Shown here: piece by piece, positions 1 to 6,178 of the stretch
Position numbering within the stretch: the first letter of the stretch is position 1
How the letters are laid out: the number at the start of each line of letters is the position of its first letter
Assembly: GCA_007123065.1 (NCBI GenBank)
Contig: SKSI01000101.1
Location: 1 to 12,832 of the forward strand
Source: Bacteroidales bacterium
GTDB lineage: Bacteria > Bacteroidota > Bacteroidia > Bacteroidales > UBA7960
Direction: 5' to 3'
DNA: 12,832 bases
Notes under the pieces: model-generated
The model's database searches: none
Told to the model about the DNA's origin: nothing
Seen by the model: the letters and a program-made list of their open reading frames with translations, nothing else
Program-made: the position numbers and the translations under genes

Positions 1-1191
1 ACCGCACCGGCTAACTTTGAGATTTCTGATGCAGCAGGTGGATCTTATAATACAACCCTCACATTGCCGGCATTCGACGGTTCAGAAACCGATGTCTGGG
101 TTCGCCTTGCTGCAGGACTTGCAGCCGGAGACTATGACGGAAATGTTACCATAGCCGGAGGAGATGCCAGCGATGCTACCGTGTCGGTTAGCGGTAAAGT
201 GGTGCCCGCTTTTGCCATTCCCTATGCAAATGAATTCAGGTCTGAAGAGGATAATGAGCTCGCAGTAATACAAGGTTTTACAATCAGCAATGCACAAAAT
301 GAAACTGGCGGTGGTGGCTATTTGAGGATTTTCAATGGAGGCTATCTGGAATCACCAACAATTGATTTTACTGCATTTGACGGGCTGGAAGTCAATATGT
401 CGTTAACCACATTTGGAGGCAATACAGGTCAGGAGATCAGTGTGCAGGCTTCTTCAGATAATGGTGCCACCTATGTCACCATAAAAACAATACCTGTACC
501 TGAAAGCTATGAGACGTTTACCGCCCAAATTGACCTGCGCGGGGACCTGGATGTTGCAAACGGCAAGATCCGGATAAAAATGACAGACGGAACAAACTCT
601 ACCCGCCTGCGCGACTTCACCATTGAAGAATATGAACCTAGTCCATTGATCGTGAATGAAGATACCGGAGAAACATATGCCAGCATTCAAGATGCTGTCG
701 ATGACGCCAGTCCCGGTGATGTCATCATAATTCCTGCAGGAACCTATACCGGTGACGTGACCGATGATGTGGGTGTTACTTTTGCTCCGGGAGACAGCCC
801 CGGTTGTGTGACCATCAATGGCGATCTAACGGCTATTGCTGCCACCACATTCGATATCGAAATATTCGGCGACAATGCCTGCACCCAGTATGACCGGATT
901 TCGGTTACCGGAACCCTGACCCTGGGAGGTGCTACGCTGGATCTCACCATGGGCAGCTACAATCCACCTGATGGAAAAAATTATACCATCATGACCTACG
1001 GAACACTTGTTGGAACTTTTGGAGGCATACAGAAGGATAAACCCGTTGATTATGACATCTCCTATACCGGAGGTCAAATTGTGCTATCAACACCCATGGA
1101 CCCAACCGCAATCCCCATTGCCCCGTGGGCAGCATTCCTGCTGTTTGGACTGATGGGCGCATTCGTACTCAGAAAATTCAGCAGTAGCTAA
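1..1191 (+). CDS. C-terminal part of a modular secreted surface protein with an exosortase-like C-terminal anchor (5' end outside window)
   Basis: The frame is open from base 1 (396 residues visible), so the TTG at 64 is not a believable start and the gene is partial. Visible modules in order: an Ig-like beta-sandwich (about residues 1-75, with the 'VRLAAGL.AGDYDG' pattern common in repeated Bacteroidota surface modules); a jelly-roll-like segment (about 78-210, 'SSDNGATY'); the entry of a parallel beta-helix ('SIQDAVDDASPGDVIIIPAGTY', which is how pectin-lyase-like domains begin) that is unusually short; and a region of the type often found before PEP-CTERM tails ('YDRISVTGTLTLGGATLDL'). The C-terminus has three parts: a PIAPWA motif (from base 1114), about 15 hydrophobic residues, then RKFSSS. 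This is the architecture of exosortase sorting signals. The role is probably extracellular adhesion or binding. No catalytic residues can be assigned. Confidence is high for a surface protein and moderate for the sorting route. Confidence 0.85.
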   Translation, partial: TAPANFEISDAAGGSYNTTLTLPAFDGSETDVWVRLAAGLAAGDYDGNVTIAGGDASDATVSVSGKVVPAFAIPYANEFRSEEDNELAVIQGFTISNAQNETGGGGYLRIFNGGYLESPTIDFTAFDGLEVNMSLTTFGGNTGQEISVQASSDNGATYVTIKTIPVPESYETFTAQIDLRGDLDVANGKIRIKMTDGTNSTRLRDFTIEEYEPSPLIVNEDTGETYASIQDAVDDASPGDVIIIPAGTYTGDVTDDVGVTFAPGDSPGCVTINGDLTAIAATTFDIEIFGDNACTQYDRISVTGTLTLGGATLDLTMGSYNPPDGKNYTIMTYGTLVGTFGGIQKDKPVDYDISYTGGQIVLSTPMDPTAIPIAPWAAFLLFGLMGAFVLRKFSSS

Positions 1192-1220
1192 TCTGCACAT
1201 CTGCTAATTTTTTTTCTTAT

Positions 1221-1240
1221 CAACCTTTTGGGGTTGTTTT
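1221..1240 (+). terminator. weak candidate Rho-independent terminator
   Basis: CAACC (1221-1225) pairs with GGTTG (1232-1236) across a 6-nt loop and is followed by TTTT. It lies 30 nt after the stop of the surface-protein gene. The stem is only 5 bp, so this is a modest candidate. Confidence 0.4.
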
Positions 1241-1401
1241 GTTCAGCGTTCAGCGTTAAGCGTTCAGCGTTTAGCGTTCAGCGTTCAGCGTTCAGCGTTT
1301 AGCGTTTAGCGTTCAGCGTTCAGCGTTCAGCGTTCAGCGTTTAGCGTTCAGCGTTTAGCGTTCAGCGTTCAGCGTTCAGCGTTTAGCGTTCAGCGCTTAT
1401 C
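1241..1401. repeat. heptamer tandem array, 22 copies of GTTCAGC/GTTTAGC
   Basis: Twenty-two uninterrupted 7-bp units run from 1241 to 1394: 15 GTTCAGC, 6 GTTTAGC and one GTTAAGC (third unit). A degenerate unit, GCTTATC (1395-1401), closes the array. Variation is confined to one base of the unit (C, T or A at position 4). The array is non-coding and lies between the surface-protein gene and the sensory operon, ending about 170 bp before the operon start. Its copy number is expected to vary by slippage. Confidence 0.95.
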
Positions 1402-1467
1402 TCAATCTCAATCTTAATCTTAATCTTAACCTTAACCTTAACCTTAACCTTAACCTTAACCTTAATT
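1402..1467. repeat. hexamer tandem array grading from TCAATC to TTAACC
   Basis: Directly after the heptamer array come ten 6-bp units: TCAATC x2, TTAATC x2, TTAACC x6, then a last degenerate TTAATT. The unit changes one base at a time along the array, as expected for slippage-driven expansion of successive variants. The following 1468-1570 is AT-rich leader DNA before the lipoprotein gene. I see no convincing -7/-33 promoter pair there (TAGATTTA at 1552-1559 is one base off TAnnTTTG). Confidence 0.95.
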
Positions 1468-1570
1468 CAACAAATACATCATTAATTACGTTTTAAGTTA
1501 TGGATGCAACCAAATTATCCAATATTATGATTATAACTGTAGTTATTGATGTAGATTTATCCATATAGAA

Positions 1571-2485
1571 ATGTATCTGATGAAGAATCCAGGTGTTATC
1601 TCTTTTTTTATTGTTGTGTTTGTGATTGTAGCCTGTAGCGGGCCTTCCCGCGATGCTTATGAGGTTGATTTCACCGATAGTATTGATGTGGTAAGTGATA
1701 ACGACCAGGATACAACCGCCATCCGGGTGGCGATAGCAACCGTTATTTCTCCCCGTGAAAGTTTTGTGTATTACCAGGAGATGTTTAATGCACTTGCCAT
1801 CCATCTTGGACGGAGGGTTGAGTTTAAGCAGCGAACCACTTATGAAGAGGTTAATGAATTGCTCGCACAAAACCTGGTGGATATGGCTTTTGTTTGCTCC
1901 GGGGCATATATTCAGGGTGCTGACTATATGGAGTTGTTATTTGTGCCGGTAGTAAATGGCAAACCCTTATACCGCGGATATGTTATTACCCATAAAAATA
2001 GCGAAGTGCAGCGTTTTGAGGATTTTGAAGGGCTGACATTTACTTTTTCCGATCCGCTGTGTTTTACGGGAAGCCTTTTTGTAGATTTGCGTTTGCATCA
2101 GTTAGGTACAAATGCTGAAGATTTTTTCGGAGAGATTGTCTATTCCCTGTCTCACGATCTGTCGATACAAATGGTTGCCCGGAATGTAATTGATGGTGCT
2201 GCTGTGAATGGTTTAATTTTTGATTATATGGCCACATACCGCCCTGGATATGTCAGCGACTTGCGTATTGTAGAAAAAACTTCTGCGGGCGGTATTCCTC
2301 CCGTGGTTAATTCATTGTTGATGCCTCGTGCGCTGCGTAGTGAAATACAATCTTTCTTTGTTGATATGCACAAGCAGGAAGAAACCGGAAAAATTCTGAA
2401 AAAAATATTGGTTGACAAGTTTGTTTTAGCTGATGATACTTTATACGACAGTTTGCGTGAAATGAAGGAAATGTTATGGCAGTAA
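1571..2485 (+). CDS. PhnD-like periplasmic substrate-binding lipoprotein, likely sensory
   Basis: A 304-residue protein. The N-terminus is a lipoprotein signal: M4-K5, a hydrophobic run, then lipobox I19-V20-A21-C22, with C22 as the likely lipidated residue. ATG at 1580 (M4) is an equally plausible start, because MKNPG is a more usual signal-peptide beginning and no Shine-Dalgarno decides. The mature part has the phosphate/phosphite/phosphonate binding-protein (PhnD, Pfam PF12974) pattern: 'IRVAIATVISPRES' first strand, 'LVDMAFVCSGAY', 'FEDFEGLTFTFSDPLCFTGS', 'IDGAAVNG'. No ABC permease or ATPase gene is nearby. The gene overlaps the histidine kinase by 10 nt, so a role as ligand-binding partner of the kinase is more likely than transport. 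A PhnD-like domain is also the sensor part of TtrS-type kinases (established knowledge). The ligand is unknown. A Cys and a Ser sit in the usual ligand-loop region (DPLCFTGS). Confidence 0.85.
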   Translation: MYLMKNPGVISFFIVVFVIVACSGPSRDAYEVDFTDSIDVVSDNDQDTTAIRVAIATVISPRESFVYYQEMFNALAIHLGRRVEFKQRTTYEEVNELLAQNLVDMAFVCSGAYIQGADYMELLFVPVVNGKPLYRGYVITHKNSEVQRFEDFEGLTFTFSDPLCFTGSLFVDLRLHQLGTNAEDFFGEIVYSLSHDLSIQMVARNVIDGAAVNGLIFDYMATYRPGYVSDLRIVEKTSAGGIPPVVNSLLMPRALRSEIQSFFVDMHKQEETGKILKKILVDKFVLADDTLYDSLREMKEMLWQ

Positions 2486-3984
2486 GCAGTGTACGTTGGT
2501 CATTATTCGGGAAGTTTGCTCTTGGGATCAGCTTAATGGTTATTGTATTCGGTTTGCTCAATGCAATCATTGTCAGAAATTCAATTAGAAATTCATTAAA
2601 TGAAGAGTTCGAGAAAAGAGGCTATTTCATTACAAGAGCCTTGGCCGAACAATCGGTTTCCTATATCCTCGCCAATGACCCTGCCGGCCTGAATATGTTG
2701 ATTAATGAAATCATGGCCATTGACCCGTCGATACATTACTCTTTTGTGCTTGACGGCAGGGGAGAGGTGTTGGCTCATTCTTTCAGGGAAATGGTTCCCG
2801 GGGAATTGCGATTTATCAACGTGCCGGAAGATGACGAATCGGTTGGTATTGTTTCCGTAAGAGATATACATCAAACCAAATACAGGATCAGGGATTTTTC
2901 AATGGCTACGCTGAGTTCAGGGATGGGTGTTGTCAGAGTTGGAATACTTGAGAATGAAATCAATGAGCAGGTAAATTCTACCATTACTTCGCTTTTGGCT
3001 ATGGTAGCCATATTCCTGGTAGTTGGTCTGTTGGCAGCACTATTCTTTTCCTTCACCATTGCTATACCGCTGAAACTGTTAAGCCGGCAATCAGCAGTCA
3101 TGGATATAAGTAATGTGGAAGCCGGCCTCGAAGCGATAAATGCATCTACACGAAAACCTTATTATCGTCTTAGAAAACTGTTTGGACTAAAGGATGAGAT
3201 TGATCTGTTATACGAGAATTATACCGATATGCTTCGTCGTCTGGAGCGTGCCTATCACGACCTGAACCGCTTGCAGCAGTCACTTCTTCAATCAGAAAAA
3301 CTTGCTTCAATCGGAACTCTGACAGCAGGTGTGGCACACGAGATCAACAACCCTCTGGCGGGTATCAGTATAGGATTAAGACGCCTGAGAAAAGAACCGG
3401 AGAACGTCGGTCAAGTCAAAGAATACGCTGCTTTGATGCAGGAAGCGTTAGAAAGAATTGAAAAGGTTGTTAATGATCTTCTTGCATTCAGCCGCAAAGA
3501 TGATGAAGTTTACGAGCAGGTAGATGTGCCTGAACTGATTCACAAAGCAGTAAAACTTGCCAGATATCGTGTAAAAAGTGAAAGAATCCGGTTTCAGGTT
3601 GAGGATAATATAGGCGATATCAGGTTGTATGCCTCGCCAAACCGACTGGAACAAGTGTTTCTGAACATCATTATCAATGCCATTGACTCCATTCTTGAGA
3701 AAAAAGACAATCAGGGGGCTCTTGAAGGGAACATCAGGGTTGCAATAAATGACGATAATGATGCAGTAAAAGTTGTGTTTGAAGATAACGGAATGGGTAT
3801 CCCGGAAAATGTTCTGGATAAGATTTTTGACCCCTTTTTCACTACCAAAGGTGTGGGGAAAGGCACAGGCCTGGGCCTTTCGGTTTCTTATGAAATAATC
3901 CGCAGTCACGGTGGAACCATTACGGCCAAAAGCAAAACCGGTATAGGAAGCAGTTTTTTGATTTCATTACCAAAAACAAAATAG
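2476..3984 (+). CDS. membrane sensor histidine kinase (periplasmic sensor-HAMP-HisKA-HATPase)
   Basis: A 502-residue kinase. TM1 is at about residues 12-33, a periplasmic sensor of about 135 residues follows (CACHE-like in size and in 'HYSFVLDGRGEVLAHS'), and TM2 is at 173-195. A HAMP-like linker ends in 'DEIDLLYENYTDMLRRL', then a coiled coil and HisKA with phospho-acceptor H288 in 'VAHEINNPLAG'. The ATPase domain has N397/N401 in the N box, D437-N438-G439 in the first G box and GKGTGLGLS (461-469) in the last. All catalytic boxes look intact and there is no receiver domain. The ATG at 2476 lies inside the end of the lipoprotein gene (10-nt overlap), implying translational coupling. The NtrC-type activator starts 2 nt after its stop, making that protein the evident phosphotransfer partner. 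The HAMP is longer than usual. The H-box resembles NtrB/DctB-class kinases, which pair with sigma-54 activators. Confidence 0.93.
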   Translation: MAVSSVRWSLFGKFALGISLMVIVFGLLNAIIVRNSIRNSLNEEFEKRGYFITRALAEQSVSYILANDPAGLNMLINEIMAIDPSIHYSFVLDGRGEVLAHSFREMVPGELRFINVPEDDESVGIVSVRDIHQTKYRIRDFSMATLSSGMGVVRVGILENEINEQVNSTITSLLAMVAIFLVVGLLAALFFSFTIAIPLKLLSRQSAVMDISNVEAGLEAINASTRKPYYRLRKLFGLKDEIDLLYENYTDMLRRLERAYHDLNRLQQSLLQSEKLASIGTLTAGVAHEINNPLAGISIGLRRLRKEPENVGQVKEYAALMQEALERIEKVVNDLLAFSRKDDEVYEQVDVPELIHKAVKLARYRVKSERIRFQVEDNIGDIRLYASPNRLEQVFLNIIINAIDSILEKKDNQGALEGNIRVAINDDNDAVKVVFEDNGMGIPENVLDKIFDPFFTTKGVGKGTGLGLSVSYEIIRSHGGTITAKSKTGIGSSFLISLPKTK

Positions 3985-3986
3985 AC

Positions 3987-5333
3987 ATGCACATATTAAT
4001 TGTAGACGATGAGCGCATTATCAGGGTAACCACAGCTGATGAACTGCGTGAGGCAGGATACAGTGTACAGGAATTTGCTTCTGCAAAAGCGGTGCTCCAA
4101 TATCTTAGAGAACAGCGCGGAAAGGCAGATGTGCTTCTAACCGATCTAAAAATGCCTGATATGGACGGCCTGAGTCTGACGAAGGAGGTTCGCTCGAAAT
4201 ACCCTCATATTTACGTGCTGCTGATGACTGCGCATGCGAGTGTAAACAGTGCGGTAGAAGTTATGAAGCTGGGTGCCTATGATTACATCCAGAAGCCATT
4301 TAATATGGATGAGCTGTTGTTGTCGCTGGAAAGAATTGCTGAACTGAAACGGATCAAAGAGGAAAACAAACAACTGCGCAAGGAGGTCGGTAAGTCTTAC
4401 AATATGTCATCATTTGTTGGAGAAGATCCGGAAACAAAGAAAATATTTGACATGGTGCAGCTGATTGCTGCGAAAGACACTACCGTTCTGATCACTGGTG
4501 AAACCGGAACAGGGAAAGAGTTGCTGACCAGTGTGCTGCATCATAACAGTAACAGAGGCAAAGAGCCTTTCATTAAAGTAAGCTGTGCCATATTGTCGAG
4601 AGAAATATTTGAGAGCGAGCTTTTTGGTCACGTGAAAGGCGCTTTTACCGGGGCGGATACACCAAAGGCCGGACGTTTTGAAATGGCCAGTAAGGGCACA
4701 CTCTATCTCGATGATGTCGATGACATCCCTGTTGATCTCCAGGTAAAGTTGCTTCGTGCTTTGGAAGAGGGTGAAATTGAGCGGGTAGGAGGATCCGAAA
4801 CCATCAAAGTGGATGTGCGCGTTATTGCTTCAACAAAAAAAGACCTGCAACAGCTTGTTGCAGAAGGCAGGTTCCGTGAAGACTTGTTTTACCGGCTGAA
4901 CGTATTTCCGATCCGATTGCCTCCACTCAGAGAAAGGCCACATGATATAAAGCTGCTGGCTATGTACTTTGCCACTGAATTTGCCGGACCGAATGGTATT
5001 GAAATCAACGAAGAGGTGCTGGAAATTATGAAGCAATACAGTTTCCCGGGGAATGTCAGAGAACTTAAAAATCTGATGGAACGCATGGTAATTCTTGCCG
5101 GTGATGGTGCTATCGAAAAACACATGCTCCCCATGGAGGTAAGGTTCCCGGGCAAACCCCACACCTGTTTTTATTTTGAAAACAAACCCCTGGAATTGAT
5201 TGTGAGAGAGGTGGAGGAAAATGCCATTCGGGATGCATTGCTCCGCTCGGGTGGTAATAAAGCAAAAGCAGCAAAAATACTCTCCGTACCTGCTTCAACA
5301 CTTAAATCACGTATCGATAAATTGAATATCTAA
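3987..5333 (+). CDS. NtrC-family sigma-54-dependent response regulator
   Basis: A 448-residue protein. The receiver domain (about 1-120) has D7/D8, phospho-acceptor D53, T81 and K103, all intact. The AAA+ domain (about 140-370) has Walker A GETGTGKE (171-178), the sigma-54-contacting GAFTGA loop (218-223) and the arginine-finger segment 'RFREDLFYRLNVFP'. A C-terminal Fis-type helix-turn-helix ('GGNKAKAAKILSVPASTLKSRI') completes it. Walker B reads L-Y-L-D242-D243-V-D-D rather than the usual L-D-E-I, and the sensor-I segment is 'ASTKKDL' where most relatives have Asn at the Lys position. Both are departures from the canonical motif, although aspartate still supplies acid. When phosphorylated by the upstream kinase it should oligomerise, bind an upstream dyad and remodel RNA polymerase-sigma-54. 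A candidate target promoter lies about 146 bp after its own stop. Confidence 0.95.
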   Translation: MHILIVDDERIIRVTTADELREAGYSVQEFASAKAVLQYLREQRGKADVLLTDLKMPDMDGLSLTKEVRSKYPHIYVLLMTAHASVNSAVEVMKLGAYDYIQKPFNMDELLLSLERIAELKRIKEENKQLRKEVGKSYNMSSFVGEDPETKKIFDMVQLIAAKDTTVLITGETGTGKELLTSVLHHNSNRGKEPFIKVSCAILSREIFESELFGHVKGAFTGADTPKAGRFEMASKGTLYLDDVDDIPVDLQVKLLRALEEGEIERVGGSETIKVDVRVIASTKKDLQQLVAEGRFREDLFYRLNVFPIRLPPLRERPHDIKLLAMYFATEFAGPNGIEINEEVLEIMKQYSFPGNVRELKNLMERMVILAGDGAIEKHMLPMEVRFPGKPHTCFYFENKPLELIVREVEENAIRDALLRSGGNKAKAAKILSVPASTLKSRIDKLNI

Positions 5334-5347
5334 CCCTGACAATCGTC

Positions 5348-5394
5348 AAAAATACGACCAAATCGACGTATTTTCGTCGATTTGCTTTGGTCGT
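5348..5394. promoter_or_regulatory. large dyad: candidate activator-binding site (UAS) or RNA hairpin
   Basis: AAATCGACG (5360-5368), a 6-bp spacer TATTTT, and CGTCGATTT (5375-5383) form a perfect 9+9 dyad. An outer pair, ACGACC (5354-5359) and GGTCGT (5389-5394), extends it to 15 bp with a 5-nt bulge (GCTTT). The dyad centre is about 130 bp upstream of the predicted sigma-54 start site, a normal distance for NtrC-type enhancer sites. In RNA it would be a stable hairpin. A competing 8-bp pairing, AAAATACG (5349-5356) with CGTATTTT (5367-5374), is mutually exclusive with it. The function is inferred. Confidence 0.6.
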
Positions 5395-5396
5395 TT

Positions 5397-5430
5397 AAAG
5401 CCTCCTGAAAAATGAAAGGAGGCTTTTTTT
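5397..5430 (+). terminator. Rho-independent terminator of the sensory operon
   Basis: AAAGCCTCC (5397-5405) and GGAGGCTTT (5418-5426) form a 9-bp stem around a 12-nt loop, and the T run extends to 5430. It lies 64 nt after the regulator stop and separates the sensory operon from the sigma-54 promoter downstream. Confidence 0.9.
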
Positions 5431-5478
5431 ATTGGTGAACAGGTAGTTAGGACTCTTCTGTTGGATTGATCATCTGAT

Positions 5479-5495
5479 TTGGCCGACTATTTGCA
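5479..5495 (+). promoter_or_regulatory. sigma-54 (-24/-12) promoter
   Basis: TTGGCCGACTATTTGCA matches the sigma-54 consensus TTGGCACRNNNNTTGCW except at two positions (6 and 7). The invariant GG (5481-5482) and GC (5493-5494) are exactly 12 bp apart. A start site near 5506 would leave a leader of about 58 nt before the ATG at 5564. It sits in the only sizeable gap between a sigma-54 activator gene and the YceI-porin operon, which strongly supports the call. Confidence 0.8.
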
Positions 5496-5520
5496 TATAG
5501 GTGCGTGAATGCGGAAATTT

Positions 5521-5538
5521 TTAACCGGTTTAACCGGT
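5521..5538 (+). repeat. tandem 9-bp direct repeat TTAACCGGT x2 in the leader
   Basis: TTAACCGGT occurs at 5521-5529 and again at 5530-5538. Each copy contains the palindrome ACCGGT, so the two copies can also pair as a 6-bp RNA stem with a TTA loop. The repeat lies between the predicted start site and the YceI start codon. It could be an operator or a translation-control element (inference). Confidence 0.7.
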
Positions 5539-5563
5539 ATTGTTAAATAATAAAATCTCAATA

Positions 5564-6166
5564 ATGATGAAAAGAATAGCACTGATTTTAGCTATGCTGG
5601 CGCCGGCCATTGCTATGGCGCAGGATTTATATCAATTGGATTCTCATGAAATCACGATCAGGGGGACATCAAACCTTCAATCGTGGAGCGCAGAGGTTGG
5701 ACATGTTGAAGGCGACTTTGATCTTGTATTAAAAGATGGGCTCATTACCGAAATTAATAATGTGCAATTTCGTGCTGATGCCACAAACATCAAAGGATCA
5801 GAAGGCAGAAGGATGGACGCCAAGATTTATGAAGCCCTGAATACTGATATGTATCCCGAGATCACATTCGTTTTGCGTGAAATACTTGCGCTTTACGAGA
5901 ACCCCGGAACCGCTCGTGTATCTTCTCGTGGTGTACTTACTCTGGCTGGAGTATCCCGTGTTATAGAACTTAATACAGTTGGCGTCGTGTTGCCTGATGG
6001 CTCCGTGAAGTTTACCGGAACACATGAATTGAAAATGAGTGATTTCAGAGTAAGTCCGCCAACAGCCATGTTTGGAGCATTGCGGACAGGTGATGAAGTG
6101 GAGATTGATTTCACCATCATCTTAAATAGAGAAAAAACAAATAATTCATCAATTAATAATTTCTAA
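5564..6166 (+). CDS. YceI-family periplasmic/secreted protein
   Basis: A 200-residue protein. A signal peptide (MMKRIALILAMLAPAIAMA, cleavage after A19) is followed by a YceI-like beta-barrel (PF04264): 'YQLDSHEITIRGTSNLQSWSAEV' is the usual first strands, 'EGRRMDAKIYEALNTDMYPEITF' the family helix and conserved segment, 'GVLTLAGVSRVIELNT' and 'MSDFRVSPPTAMFGALRTGDEVEI' the last strands. YceI proteins bind amphiphilic or isoprenoid molecules in a lipocalin-like pocket (family knowledge); the ligand here is unknown. The frame stays open back to a TTG at 5540, but ATG 5564 (or 5567) begins the signal peptide and is preferred. It is the first gene after the sigma-54 promoter and is followed after 12 nt by the beta-barrel gene, so the two are probably co-transcribed. 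Confidence 0.9.
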   Translation: MMKRIALILAMLAPAIAMAQDLYQLDSHEITIRGTSNLQSWSAEVGHVEGDFDLVLKDGLITEINNVQFRADATNIKGSEGRRMDAKIYEALNTDMYPEITFVLREILALYENPGTARVSSRGVLTLAGVSRVIELNTVGVVLPDGSVKFTGTHELKMSDFRVSPPTAMFGALRTGDEVEIDFTIILNREKTNNSSINNF

Positions 6167-6178
6167 TATAACCAATCA

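Noticed and set aside
1..1191. Pectate lyase or other polysaccharide lyase
   Set aside because: Only the entry motif of a beta-helix is present; the helix is too short and no catalytic residues can be seen.
1402..1467. TTAACC repeats as a telomere or chromosome end
   Set aside because: The unit is not a known telomere repeat, the array is short and graded, and normal genes continue on both sides.
1241..1467. CRISPR array
   Set aside because: Units are 6-7 bp with no spacers and there are no cas genes.
1571..2485. Phosphonate ABC transporter (phnD of a phnCDE operon)
   Set aside because: No permease or ATPase gene is adjacent; the partners are a kinase and a regulator, so transport is not supported.
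3448..3909. Minus-strand 153-codon open frame inside the membrane kinase
   Set aside because: It lies wholly inside an intact kinase with all catalytic boxes, and its translation shows no recognisable domain; it is a shadow.
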